A DNA stretch of 64,000 nucleotides from Rhodospirillales bacterium (lineage in GTDB: Bacteria; Pseudomonadota; Alphaproteobacteria; Rhodospirillales; Defluviicoccaceae). The stretch spans positions 372,001 through 436,000 of the forward strand of contig JADJXQ010000002.1 in NCBI GenBank assembly GCA_016710335.1, read 5' to 3'. Both the position numbers and the translations under genes were made by a program. Positions 43,744 to 52,986 of this stretch are shown here, piece by piece; the stretch's first letter is position 1, and each line of letters begins with the position of its first letter. The notes below the pieces were generated by a model. It did not search any database. It saw only the letters and a program-made list of their open reading frames with translations, and was not told the origin of the DNA.

Positions 43744-44610
43744 ATGCTGAACAGACTTCTGGCGATCGTTTCGGTTTACGCTCTCGGATGGGTGTTCCAC
43801 CCTGGACTGGCCGCCGCGGCTGACGAAAAGGTGGATGCCCGTTCCAACCCGTGGCAGATGGGCCTGCAGGATGCCGGTTCGCCGGTGATGGAGGAGATCC
43901 AGGACTTCCATAACCTGCTGCTGGTCATCCAGGTGTTGATCGTGCTGCTGGTGCTGGGCATTCTCGCCTACGTGATCTACCGGTTCAACGCCGCGCGCCA
44001 TCCGGTCCCCACCAGGACAACGCACAATACTCTGCTGGAAGTGGCATGGACGGCCCTGCCGATCGTGATCCTGGTGATCATCGCCATTCCGTCGCTCAGG
44101 CTGCTCTACTATTCGGACAAGGCGCCGGATTATGACATGACGCTGAAAGTCACCGGCCATCAATGGTACTGGACTTACGGCTACCCCGACCACGGAGAGT
44201 TCGAGTTCGACAGCATCATGGTGCCGGAGGAAGACCTGGAAGAGGGCCAGGCAAGGCTGTTGACGGTCGACAACCGCATCGTCCTGCCGGTCGACACCAC
44301 CATCCAGATCCTGGTAGCCGCCGATGACGTCATTCACAATTTTGCGGTGCCCTCGCTCGGGCTGAAGATGGACGCGGTGCCGGGACGGGTCAACGAGACG
44401 TGGACCCGCATCACCCGCGAGGGCATGTACTACGGCATGTGCTCGGAGTTGTGCGGCGTCAATCACGGTTTCATGCCGATCCAGATCGAGGCCGTCTCCA
44501 AGGAGCGGTTCGAAGAGTGGACGAAGGAGGCGCAGGAGCAGTTCGCGAGCAATCGCGGACGCCCGGCGACCAACGTCGCGGAAGCGCCGCGCGCTTCGGA
44601 AACGCAGTAG
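43744..44610 (+). CDS. coxB: Cytochrome c oxidase subunit II
   Basis: 288 residues. A signal peptide (MLNRLLAIVSVYALGWVFHP up to about LAAA) and two TM helices precede the periplasmic cupredoxin domain. The CuA ligands are complete: His in DDVIHNFAVPSLGLK, then CSELCGVNHGFM. The aromatic docking/electron-entry stretch GHQWYWTYGYPD is intact. There is no C-terminal heme c domain. ATG 43744 has GAGGG just upstream; GTG 43735 is an alternative. coxA begins 46 nt later. Confidence 0.94.
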   Translation: MLNRLLAIVSVYALGWVFHPGLAAAADEKVDARSNPWQMGLQDAGSPVMEEIQDFHNLLLVIQVLIVLLVLGILAYVIYRFNAARHPVPTRTTHNTLLEVAWTALPIVILVIIAIPSLRLLYYSDKAPDYDMTLKVTGHQWYWTYGYPDHGEFEFDSIMVPEEDLEEGQARLLTVDNRIVLPVDTTIQILVAADDVIHNFAVPSLGLKMDAVPGRVNETWTRITREGMYYGMCSELCGVNHGFMPIQIEAVSKERFEEWTKEAQEQFASNRGRPATNVAEAPRASETQ

Positions 44611-44656
44611 GCATCGCGGGACAGTTCAGGCTCAGGGATCAAGGGAAGGCACGACT

Positions 44657-46308
44657 ATGGCATACGGAGCTGTTGCGGGACACGCGGAGCATGAGGCCCA
44701 TGCACACCATCCAGCCGGCTGGCGGCGGTGGGCCTACTCCACCAACCATAAGGACATCGGCACGATGTACATCGTGCTGTCGATCATCGCGGCGATTATC
44801 GGCGGAATGATGTCGTGGTACATCCGTCTCGAGCTGGCGGCTCCGGGCGTTCAGTTCATCGACGACTTCCAGTTCTACAACGTGCTGGTCACCGCCCACG
44901 GCTTCCTGATGGTGTTCTTCGTCGTCATGCCGGCGATGATCGGCGGTTTCGGCAACTGGTTCGTGCCGCTGATGATCGGGGCGCCGGACATGGCCTTCCC
45001 GCGCATGAACAACATCAGCTTCTGGCTGACCGCGGCGGGCCTCATCCTCCTGATCCTCTCCGCGCTGGTCGGCGCCGGGCCCGGCACCGGGTGGACGGTC
45101 TATCCGCCGCTCAGCGCCGCCACCTTCCATCCCGGCCCGTCCGTGGACTTCGGCATCCTGGCGCTGCACGTCGCCGGTGCCGGCTCCGTGCTGGGAGCGA
45201 TCAATTTCATCACCACCATTCTGAACATGCGCGCTCCCGGCATGACCATACATCGCATGCCGCTGTTCGTCTGGGCGATCCTTGTCACGGCGTTCCTGCT
45301 GCTGCTGGCGTTGCCGGTGCTGGCCGGGGGCCTGACCATGCTGCTCACCGACCGCAACTTCGGGACCGCGTTTTTCGATACGGCGGCGGGCGGCGATCCG
45401 GTGTTGTGGCAGCACCTGTTCTGGTTCTTCGGCCACCCGGAAGTCTATATCATCATCATCCCGGCGTTCGGGATCATCAGCCAGATCGTCTCGACCTTCT
45501 CGCGGAAGCCGGTGTTCGGCTACCTCGGCATGGCCTACGCCATGGCGCGATCGGCTTCGTCGGCTTCATCGTGTGGGCCCACCACATGTACACCGTCGGG
45601 CTCGGCGTCGATACGCGCGCCTACTTCACCATCGCGACGATGATCATCGCGGTCCCCACCGGCATCAAGATCTTCAGTTGGCTGGCGACCATGTGGGGCG
45701 GGTCGATCGAACTCAAGACGCCGATGCTTTACGCCATCGGCTTCATCTTCCTGTTCGTGGTCGGCGGCGTCACCGGCGTGTTGCTTGCCAACGCCGGCAT
45801 CGACTTCGTCATGCACGACACCTACTACGTCGTCGCCCACTTCCATTACGTCATGGGGATCGCGGCGATCTTCGCCATGTTCGGCGGCTACTTTTACTGG
45901 ATCAGCAAGATGTCGGGGCGGCAGTATAACGAGCGCCTCGGGCAGATCCAGTATTGGGTCTTCTTTACGGGCGTCAACGTGTTGTTCTTCCCGCAGCACT
46001 TCTCGGGGCTCGCCGGCATGCCGCGGCGCATCCCCGACTACCCCGACCCGTACTTCGGGTGGAACCTGGTCAGCTCCATCGGCGCGCTGATCACGATGGT
46101 CGGGACGTTCCTTTTCCTCTATATCGTGTGGCACACGTTCCGCCACGGCGAGAAGGCGGCGGCCAATCCGTGGGGCGAGGGCGCGACGACGCTCGAGTGG
46201 ACCGTGCCATCGCCGGCTCCGTTCCACACCCACGAGGAACTGCCGGTGATCGGTCCCGCGGGCGGGCACGGTCACGGTCCTGCCCACGCCCATTCAGCGG
46301 CGGAGTAG
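44657..46308 (+). CDS. coxA: Cytochrome c oxidase subunit I (aa3 type), frameshifted at about 45545
   Basis: Joined length is about 550 residues, 12 TM helices. All metal ligands are present across the two frames: HGFLMVFFVVMPAMIGGFGN (heme a), FGHPEVYIIIIP (CuB His and cross-linked Tyr), WAHHMYTVGLG (CuB pair) and VAHFHYVMG (heme ligands). The first frame is correct to GYLGMAYAM; the continuation AIGFVGFIVWAHHM lies two bases on. The site reads ATGG then CGCGATCGGC and lacks one base compared with the usual ATG-Val-Ala-Ile-Gly codons. A sequencing error is likely, since the rest is under clear selection. ctaG follows. Confidence 0.92.
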
Positions 46309-46342
46309 GAACACTCGGGGACGGGATGGCGACGAGGCGACG

Positions 46343-46975
46343 GTGAGCACCGATACATCGAAGAAGCGTGGCGGAAACCGGCGGCGGGGCGTGACCGCAG
46401 CGGCACTTACCGCACTCGTCTTCGGCATGGTCGGACTGTCATTCGCCTCGGTGCCGCTCTACCGGCTGTTCTGCCAGGTCACCGGCTATGGCGGCACGCC
46501 GACCATCGACGCCCCGGCTCATGCCCTTGGACCCTCTGACGCGGTCATCACCGTCCGCTTCGACGCCAACGTCAACTCGAAGCTGCCCTGGGCATTCCGG
46601 CCGGTGCAGCGGGAGGTGCAGGTGCGGCTTGGCGAGGAGATGCTGGTGCACTACGAGGCGGAGAACCTCTCCGACGATCCGATCACCGGCACCGCCACAT
46701 TCAGCGTCACGCCCTACAAGGCGGCGAGCTATTTCACGAAGATCGATTGCTTCTGTTTCAGCAAGCAAAGCCTCGCGCCGGACGAACGTGTCTCAATGCC
46801 GGTGCTGTTCTACGTCGATCCGGAGATCTACGAAGATCCGGCCACCCGCGACGTGAAGAAGATGACCCTGTCCTATACCTTCTACCCGGCGGACGGTCCG
46901 GCCGTTGACGACGAGACGCAGGGACAGCGCCCGCCTACAGTCGCCGAAGCCAAAGGCAAGGCCGCGGACCTGTAA
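46343..46975 (+). CDS. ctaG: Cytochrome c oxidase assembly protein CtaG/Cox11
   Basis: 210 residues. A single N-terminal TM helix (TAAALTALVFGMVGLSFASV) is followed by VPLYRLFCQVTGYGGT and a periplasmic immunoglobulin-like domain. The copper motif DCFCFSKQSL is intact, as is PVLFYVDPEI. CtaG delivers copper to the CuB site of subunit I. The start is GTG 46343. It lies between coxA and coxC, the usual place in alphaproteobacteria; ctaB, often in front of it, is instead in the divergent operon. Confidence 0.94.
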   Translation: MSTDTSKKRGGNRRRGVTAAALTALVFGMVGLSFASVPLYRLFCQVTGYGGTPTIDAPAHALGPSDAVITVRFDANVNSKLPWAFRPVQREVQVRLGEEMLVHYEAENLSDDPITGTATFSVTPYKAASYFTKIDCFCFSKQSLAPDERVSMPVLFYVDPEIYEDPATRDVKKMTLSYTFYPADGPAVDDETQGQRPPTVAEAKGKAADL

Positions 46976-47021
46976 CCACAACGGGAACCGTCAACAACGC
47001 ACCGATAATCAGGGGAAAGAG

Positions 47022-47837
47022 ATGGCGAGCGAGACGAAGACACATCCCTTCCACATGGTGGACCCGAGCCCGTGGCCGCTGGTGGGGACGGTCGCCGCAC
47101 TGAGCATGGCGATCGGCGGCATCATTTTCATGCACACCGGCATCCCCTGGGTGCTGTTGGCCGGCTTCGCCCTGTTGCTGGCGACGTTCTATTTCTGGTG
47201 GCGGGACGTGGTCCGCGAAGCCCACAGGGGTTACCACACCAGCGTCGTCCGCCACGGCCTTCGGGTCGGAATGCTGCTGTTCATCGCGTCCGAGGTGATG
47301 TTCTTTTTCGCGTTCTTCTGGGCTTACTTCGACGCCAGCCTGCCGTTGATCAGCCGCACCGCCTCCGAGGTGTGGCCGCCGGAAGGGGTGGTGCCGATGG
47401 ACCCCTGGGGGCTGCCGTTCCTCAACACCCTGATCCTGCTGACTTCAGGCGCCACCGTCACCATCGCTCACCATGCTGTGGTGCACGGCGACCGCCAGAA
47501 GCTGGTATTCTGGACCGGCGCCACCGTGCTGCTCGGCTTCCTGTTCCTGGCGCTGCAGGCGATCGAGTACGCCGAGGCGCCGTTCGGCTTCACCGAGGGC
47601 ATTTACTCATCGACCTTCTTCATGGCCACCGGGTTTCACGGCTTCCACGTGTTCATCGGCGCCTGTTTCCTCACCGTCTGCTTTTTCCGGGCGCGCCGCG
47701 GCGACTTTACGCCGGAGCAGCATGTCGGTTTCGAAGCGGCGGCGTGGTACTGGCATTTCGTCGACGTGGTCTGGCTGTTCCTGTTCACCTGTGTCTACTG
47801 GTGGGGAAGCGCCGGCTACAGCGGACCGATGCATTGA
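47022..47837 (+). CDS. coxC: Cytochrome c oxidase subunit III
   Basis: 271 residues, seven TM helices. HPFHMVDPSPWPLVG and MLLFIASEVMFFFAFFWAYF (with the lipid/proton-antenna Glu) are typical, and WYWHFVDVVWLFLFTCVYWW closes the protein. It stabilises the aa3 core and supports proton uptake. ATG 47022 follows CAGGGGAAAGAG. DUF983 follows within 31 nt. Confidence 0.95.
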   Translation: MASETKTHPFHMVDPSPWPLVGTVAALSMAIGGIIFMHTGIPWVLLAGFALLLATFYFWWRDVVREAHRGYHTSVVRHGLRVGMLLFIASEVMFFFAFFWAYFDASLPLISRTASEVWPPEGVVPMDPWGLPFLNTLILLTSGATVTIAHHAVVHGDRQKLVFWTGATVLLGFLFLALQAIEYAEAPFGFTEGIYSSTFFMATGFHGFHVFIGACFLTVCFFRARRGDFTPEQHVGFEAAAWYWHFVDVVWLFLFTCVYWWGSAGYSGPMH

Positions 47838-47868
47838 TCCCGGCGACCGGGTCCCTGGCCCGCGGGCG

Positions 47869-48255
47869 ATGATCATGGTGAACGGCGGACGCACCGCGCA
47901 TCCCTTCGTCGCTGGGTTGCGCGGCCGCTGTCCCCGCTGTGGCCAGGGGGCCCTGTTCGACGGCTTCCTCAAGGTGACCGATCGCTGCCAGGTGTGCGGC
48001 CTTGAGTTCGGTGGTCACGACGCCGGCGACGCCCCGGCTGTCGCCGGCATCTTCATTCTCGGCTTCGGCATCGTCGGCCTCGTCTGGCTGCTGGAACGGC
48101 TGTTGGAGCCGCCGCTGTGGCTGCATGCCGTCATCTGGCTCCCGGCGACGGTGTTGGGCGCGGTCGCCCTCCTGGGGCCGCTGAAGGGGCTGACCATCGC
48201 CACCCAGTACAGCGTCCGCTCCGTCGACGAGCATACCCGGCCGGGCGGTTCGTGA
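47869..48255 (+). CDS. DUF983 family membrane protein
   Basis: 128 residues. The N-terminal zinc-ribbon-like part has GLRGRCPRCGQGALFDGFLK and DRCQVCGLEF (two CxxC pairs), followed by two TM helices (AGIFILGFGIVGLVWLLERL and the WLHAVIWLPATVLG region). DUF983 genes follow coxC in many alphaproteobacteria and are thought to be linked with oxidase biogenesis. Starts at ATG 47869 or 47875 are equally possible. The surf1 gene normally found next is not here. Confidence 0.85.
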   Translation: MIMVNGGRTAHPFVAGLRGRCPRCGQGALFDGFLKVTDRCQVCGLEFGGHDAGDAPAVAGIFILGFGIVGLVWLLERLLEPPLWLHAVIWLPATVLGAVALLGPLKGLTIATQYSVRSVDEHTRPGGS

Positions 48256-48268
48256 GGAGCGGCTCGCA

Positions 48269-49090
48269 ATGAACCACCGAGCGTATAGCCTGCCGGTCGG
48301 CATCAGGACAGTCTCCGTCGACCGCTCCGGCTACTGGCTCGCCGCCGGCTGGCAAGACTTTCTGCAGGCACCCGTGATCAGCATCGTGTATGGCGGCGCC
48401 TTCGCTCTGCTCAGCATCGTCTTGGGCTACGGAGTGATCGCCGCGGACCTGGGCTCGTTGGTTCTGCCGCTTGCCGGCGGCTTCGTGTTGCTTGCACCCA
48501 TCCTCGTGGTCGGCCTCTACGACGTCAGCCGGCGGTTGGAGAGCGGACACGCCGTTGGCCTGCATCCTGCGTATTCGGCGTTCCGGGAGAACATCGGCCA
48601 GCTTTCGGCGATGGGCATAGTCTTGATGTTCATTTGGTTCATATGGGTCGAGGTGGCAATCTTCCTGTTCGCCATCGTTTATAACCGCCCTCCGCCGCCG
48701 TTGGAGAACTTCATCCTCGAGGTGCCGTTCACCCTCGAGGGCGCCCTGCTCCTGTCGATCGGGACCCTGCTTGGCGCCGGGTTCGCGCTGGTGATCTTCG
48801 CCGTCACCGCGGTGTCGATCCCCATGATGTTCGATCGCCGGGTCGACGTGGTCACCGCCATCGGAGCCAGCATCCTGACGGTTCGCGCCAACTGGCAGGT
48901 CATGTTCGGCTGGGCGGCGTTGATCGCGTTGGTGACCGCCTGCGGCATCGCGACGTTCGGGCTCGGCTTGGCCGTGGCGCTGCCGGTCCTCGCCTACGCC
49001 ACATGGCATTGCTACCGCGACCTCATCGCCCCGCCGCACCAACCCCACCCGACGGAGCCGGCCTCGGCGCCACTATCCGACGCGATCTAA
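48269..49090 (+). CDS. DUF2189 family integral membrane protein
   Basis: 273 residues, six or seven TM helices. DRSGYWLAAGWQDFLQAPVI starts the DUF2189 domain, with the VVGLYDVSRRLESGHAVG loop and FAVTAVSIPMMFDRRVDVVT later. DUF2189 proteins often occur beside cytochrome oxidase genes and some are annotated as oxidase subunit-related, but no role is proven. Fourteen nt separate it from DUF983, so it probably belongs to the cox operon. The C-tail is Pro-rich. Confidence 0.8.
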   Translation: MNHRAYSLPVGIRTVSVDRSGYWLAAGWQDFLQAPVISIVYGGAFALLSIVLGYGVIAADLGSLVLPLAGGFVLLAPILVVGLYDVSRRLESGHAVGLHPAYSAFRENIGQLSAMGIVLMFIWFIWVEVAIFLFAIVYNRPPPPLENFILEVPFTLEGALLLSIGTLLGAGFALVIFAVTAVSIPMMFDRRVDVVTAIGASILTVRANWQVMFGWAALIALVTACGIATFGLGLAVALPVLAYATWHCYRDLIAPPHQPHPTEPASAPLSDAI

Positions 49091-49093
49091 CGC

Positions 49094-49795
49094 GTGATCC
49101 ACTTCCACGGCATCGCCGAGACCATCGCCGAGACCATCGCTCCGGCCATCGCTTCCCTGGGCCTGATCTGCCGCGGCGACACGCGCGTCGGTTCGGACGA
49201 CAACGTTGCCCCGCCGCTGACCGCGCTGGTGATGATCGGCAACACCGGAGCGGCCATGTGGCATGCCTTCACCGCCGATGTTCCGAAAGCCGAGCGCGAG
49301 GCGGCGACGCACCCCCTCGACGACTGGATCCGGCACCGCATCGGCGACGTCGCCCGACGGCTCGGTGCGCGAGCGGTGTTTCCCTTCGACGGCCCGCCGT
49401 TCCATCCGTTCCTGCAATGGGCGCAACGGGCCGACATGGTGTTTCCATCGCCGATCGGCTCGCTGATCCACCCGCACTTCGGCCTGTGGCACGCCTACCG
49501 CGCCGTGCTGCTCTTTTCGGAGCCGCTGGAGACAACGCCGCGACCGGCGGGAACCAGTCCCTGCGCAACGTGCGCCGGCCAACCTTGCCGCAGCACCTGC
49601 CCGGTCGGCGCCATCGGCGCCGGCGTCTACGACGTCACCGCCTGTGTCCGTCATCTCGCTTCGGCGGCCGGCGCCGACTGCATGACCCTCGGCTGCCGGG
49701 CGCGGCGCGCCTGCCCCGTCGGTGCCGCCGAGCCCTACCACCCCGATCAAGTCGCCTTCCATATGGAGCGCTTTCGCGCCGCGCACGCAGCTTGA
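49094..49795 (+). CDS. 4Fe-4S ferredoxin-like protein (related to QueG C-terminal module)
   Basis: 233 residues. The C-terminal half has two cysteine clusters: CATCAGQPCRSTCPVGAI and, about 40 residues on, CMTLGCRARRACPVG; an extra Cys lies in DVTACVRHL. The N-terminal half (LMIGNTGAAMWHAFT, DWIRHRIGDVARRLGARAVF) resembles the non-cobalamin part of epoxyqueuosine-reductase-like proteins. No cobalamin domain or HEAT repeat is present, so QueG activity is unlikely. It starts 3 nt after the DUF2189 stop; the partner is unknown. Confidence 0.7.
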   Translation: MIHFHGIAETIAETIAPAIASLGLICRGDTRVGSDDNVAPPLTALVMIGNTGAAMWHAFTADVPKAEREAATHPLDDWIRHRIGDVARRLGARAVFPFDGPPFHPFLQWAQRADMVFPSPIGSLIHPHFGLWHAYRAVLLFSEPLETTPRPAGTSPCATCAGQPCRSTCPVGAIGAGVYDVTACVRHLASAAGADCMTLGCRARRACPVGAAEPYHPDQVAFHMERFRAAHAA

Positions 49796-49868
49796 GGCGG
49801 GCACCGTTCCACGGCGGATGCGGCAACCGGGTAGACTTTCGGCGCTGCCCGATCATATTAAGCGACGT

Positions 49869-50714
49869 ATGGACGCCGTCCCCTTCATCAAGATGCACGG
49901 CCTCGGCAACGATTTCGTCGTCGTCGATGCGCGTGAGCGGCCGTTCGCCCCGAACGCCGGGCAGGCGCGCGCCATCGCCGACCGGCGGCGCGGCATCGGC
50001 TGTGACCAGGTGATCGTCATCGAGCCGCCCCGCAACGGCCTCGCCGACGTGGCCATGCGCATCTTCAATGCCGATGGCCATGAGGTCGCAGCCTGCGGCA
50101 ACGGCGCCCGCTGCGTCGCCGCCCTGGTAATGGGTGGGAGCGGAGCGGATCATGCCGTCATCGAGACCGCCGCCGGCCTGCTCGACGCCGAGACCACGGA
50201 GGGCGGCTTGATCGCCGTCGACATGGGCCGCGTCAGCTTCGACTGGCGGGATATCCCGCTCGCCGAAGCCGCCGACACCCTCAGCCTCGCAGTCGCCGCC
50301 GGCCCCCTCCACGACCCCGTCGCCGTAAGCGTCGGCAACCCGCACGCGGTGTTCTTCGTCGACGACGCGGCGTCCATCACGCTCGACGCCTACGGGCCGA
50401 TGATCGAACGCCACCCCCTGTTCCCGGAACGCACCAATGTCGAGGTGGTCCAGGTGCTGGCGCCGGACCGGCTCCGCCTCAGGGTGTGGGAGCGCGGCGC
50501 CGGCATCACCGAGGCCTGCGGCAGCGGCGCCTGTGCCGCCGTCGCAGCCGCCCATCGCCGCGGCTTCACCGGCCGCGAGGTCGACGTGGTGCTGGATGGC
50601 GGCACCCTCTCCATCAGGCTGCTGCGCGACGACCATGTGCTGATGACCGGCCCCGCCGTGGTCAGCTTCACCGGCGCCTTCGATCCTGCGGCGCTGACGG
50701 CGGCCGCGTCATGA
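49869..50714 (+). CDS. dapF: Diaminopimelate epimerase
   Basis: 281 residues. The two catalytic cysteines lie in AACGNGARCVA and EACGSGACAAVAA, in the two mirror-related domains; FIKMHGLGNDFVVVD starts the protein and VGNPHAVFFVDD is the central motif. It converts LL-DAP to meso-DAP for lysine and peptidoglycan. ATG 49869; the stop overlaps the mtaB start (ATGA). The order dapF-mtaB-ftsY is a standard alphaproteobacterial unit. Confidence 0.95.
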   Translation: MDAVPFIKMHGLGNDFVVVDARERPFAPNAGQARAIADRRRGIGCDQVIVIEPPRNGLADVAMRIFNADGHEVAACGNGARCVAALVMGGSGADHAVIETAAGLLDAETTEGGLIAVDMGRVSFDWRDIPLAEAADTLSLAVAAGPLHDPVAVSVGNPHAVFFVDDAASITLDAYGPMIERHPLFPERTNVEVVQVLAPDRLRLRVWERGAGITEACGSGACAAVAAAHRRGFTGREVDVVLDGGTLSIRLLRDDHVLMTGPAVVSFTGAFDPAALTAAAS

Positions 50715-51955
50715 CCGAACTCCGCATCGTCACCATGGGTTGCCGGCTCAACGCCTTCGAATCGGAGGTGATGCGCGCCGAGGCCGCCGCCGCCGGCGTC
50801 ACCGGCGCCGTCATCGTCAACACTTGCGCGGTGACCGGCGAAGCCGTCCGCCAGGCGCGCCAGACTATCCGCAGGCTTCGCCGCGAGTGCCCCGGTGACC
50901 GCATCGTCGTCACCGGCTGCGCCGCGCAACTGGAGCCCGCCGCCTTCGCCGCCATGCCGGAGGTGGATCAGGTGCTGGGCAACCGGGAGAAGCTCGACCG
51001 CCGCCGCCTCGACGACCGCGACAGCGTCGTCGCCGTTGCCGACATCGCCGCCGAGCCCTCGGCGACGCCGCCCCTGCTCGAAGGCTTCGAGGGCCGCGCG
51101 CGCGCCTTCGTCCAGATCCAACAGGGCTGCGACCACCACTGCACCTTCTGCATCATCCCGGCGGCGCGGGGGCCGAACCGCAGCGTCGCGCCGGAGCGGA
51201 TCATCGCTAAGGTGCGCGCCTTGGTGGCTCGCGGCATTAGTGAAGTGGTTCTGACCGGCGTCGACATCTGCTCCTACGGCGCCGATCTCGCAGAACGACC
51301 GCGGCTCGGCGACCTGGTGCCGGCGGTGCTGGCAGAGGTGCCGGCGCTGCCGCGCCTCCGCCTGTCGACCTTGGATCCGGCGGCGGTCGACGATGCGCTG
51401 GTGTCGGCCTTCGCCGACCACGCGCGCCTGATGCCGCACGTGCATTTCAGCCTCCAGGCGATGGACGACACCGTGTTGAAGCGGATGCGGCGCCGGCACC
51501 GGCGCGGCGACGTGTTCAGCCTCGCACAGCGCCTGCGCCATGCCCGCCCCGGCATCGTGTTCGGCGCCGACCTGATCGCCGGCTTCCCCACCGAGAGCCC
51601 GGCCATGTTTCAAGCGACATTGGACGCCGTCGAGGCGCTCGACGTGCCCTACCTGCACGTGTTCCCCTATTCGCCTCGTCCCGGCACCCCGGCCGCGCGG
51701 ATGCCGCAGGTGCCGGGGCCGGAGCGGCGCGCCCGCGCGGCCCGCCTCCGCGAAGCCGGTGAACGGGCGCGGCGACGCTTTCATGAGCGCCGCGTCGGCG
51801 CCCGCACCGAGGTGCTGGTGGAAGCGGGACGCATCGGGCGATGCCGCCACTACGCCGTGGTCCGTCTCGACCGGGACGCCGTGCCCGGCGCGTTGATCCC
51901 GGTGCGGATCGACGGGTTCGACGGCGATGGCCTGACCGGGAGCCTCATCCCATGA
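50711..51955 (+). CDS. mtaB: tRNA (t6A37) methylthiotransferase MtaB
   Basis: 414 residues. The N-terminal UPF0004 domain has its cluster cysteines in TMGCRLNAFES, VNTCAVTGEA and VTGCAAQ; the radical-SAM motif is QQGCDHHCTFCIIPAARG (CxxxCxxC), and a short TRAM-like region closes the protein. It adds a methylthio group to t6A37, so it works after the Tsa enzymes (tsaE at 19.6 kb). The start overlaps dapF and the stop overlaps ftsY. Confidence 0.93.
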   Translation: MTELRIVTMGCRLNAFESEVMRAEAAAAGVTGAVIVNTCAVTGEAVRQARQTIRRLRRECPGDRIVVTGCAAQLEPAAFAAMPEVDQVLGNREKLDRRRLDDRDSVVAVADIAAEPSATPPLLEGFEGRARAFVQIQQGCDHHCTFCIIPAARGPNRSVAPERIIAKVRALVARGISEVVLTGVDICSYGADLAERPRLGDLVPAVLAEVPALPRLRLSTLDPAAVDDALVSAFADHARLMPHVHFSLQAMDDTVLKRMRRRHRRGDVFSLAQRLRHARPGIVFGADLIAGFPTESPAMFQATLDAVEALDVPYLHVFPYSPRPGTPAARMPQVPGPERRARAARLREAGERARRRFHERRVGARTEVLVEAGRIGRCRHYAVVRLDRDAVPGALIPVRIDGFDGDGLTGSLIP

Positions 51956-52920
51956 ACGACACCTCCCCCGCCTCGTCCGGCGCCGAGCCGGAGGAGGAAA
52001 GCAAGGGCTGGCTCCGCCGCCTGCGCCAGGGGCTGAGCCGGTCGTCGGCGCGGCTCGGGGGCGGCATCTCCGAGCTGTTCACCGGCCGCCGCCTCGACCG
52101 CGCTGCGCTGGAGGAGCTTGAGGACCTGTTGATCGCCGCCGACATCGGCGTCGCCACGGCGGCCAAGCTGACATCCGCGCTCGCCCGGTCCCGCTTTGAC
52201 CAGGAGGTCACCGCCGACGAGGTGCGCGCCGCGCTTGCCGAGGAAATCACCCGGATCCTGGCGCCGGTCTCCGAGATGATCAGCATCCACCAGGCTCGGA
52301 AGCCCCATGTGATCCTGGTGTGCGGCGTCAACGGTAGCGGCAAGACTACCACCATCGCCAAGCTGGCGGCCCTGTTCAAGCACGTCGGCCTCAACGTCAT
52401 GCTGGCCGCCGGCGACACGTTCCGCGCCGCCGCCATCGAGCAACTCCAGATCTGGGGCGAGCGCGCCGGCTGCCCGGTGATCGCGCGGCCGCCGGGCACG
52501 GACGCTGCCGGGCTGGCGTACGAGGCGCTGGAGACGGCGCGGGAGCGGCGCGCCGACGTGCTGCTGATCGACACCGCCGGCCGCCTGCACAACCGCGCCG
52601 ACCTCATGGCTGAACTCACCAAGATCATCCGCGTGCTGAAGAAAGTCGACGAAACCGCCCCCCACGACACCATCCTGGTGCTCGACGCCACCGTCGGCCA
52701 GAACGCCCACAGCCAGGTCGAGACGTTCCGGAGCATCGTCAACGTCACCGGCCTGGTGATGACCAAGCTCGATGGCTCGGCCAAGGGCGGCGTCGTGGTC
52801 GCCCTCGCCGACCGGTTCGGGCTGCCGGTGCACGTCGTCGGCGTTGGCGAGCAACTGGAAGACATGCGCCCGTTCGACCCCAAGGCTTTCGCCCGCGGCC
52901 TCCTCGGCATCAACGCCTGA
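51952..52920 (+). CDS. ftsY: Signal recognition particle receptor FtsY
   Basis: 322 residues. A short acidic/basic N-terminal region (about 1-45) replaces the long A domain of E. coli. The NG domain has G1 GVNGSGKTTT, DTFRAAAIEQLQIW, G3 DTAGRLHN, and TKLDGSAKGGVV. It receives SRP-ribosome complexes at the membrane. ATG 51952 overlaps the mtaB stop. A septation gene often found next is replaced here by a PfkB kinase. Confidence 0.95.
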   Translation: MNDTSPASSGAEPEEESKGWLRRLRQGLSRSSARLGGGISELFTGRRLDRAALEELEDLLIAADIGVATAAKLTSALARSRFDQEVTADEVRAALAEEITRILAPVSEMISIHQARKPHVILVCGVNGSGKTTTIAKLAALFKHVGLNVMLAAGDTFRAAAIEQLQIWGERAGCPVIARPPGTDAAGLAYEALETARERRADVLLIDTAGRLHNRADLMAELTKIIRVLKKVDETAPHDTILVLDATVGQNAHSQVETFRSIVNVTGLVMTKLDGSAKGGVVVALADRFGLPVHVVGVGEQLEDMRPFDPKAFARGLLGINA

Positions 52921-52925
52921 GCCGC

Positions 52926-52953
52926 TTGTCGCCGGCGTTTCCCCGGCTATACT
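52926..52953 (+). promoter_or_regulatory. Possible promoter of the PfkB kinase gene
   Basis: TTGTCG (52926-52931), 16-nt spacer, TATACT (52948-52953). The spacer also holds a GCCGG/CCGGC inverted repeat (52931-52935 and 52943-52947) after the ftsY stop, which might act as a weak terminator or an operator. Confidence 0.45.
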
Positions 52954-52986
52954 CCCGCACCATCACGCTTCGAAGGGGGTGTCGCT

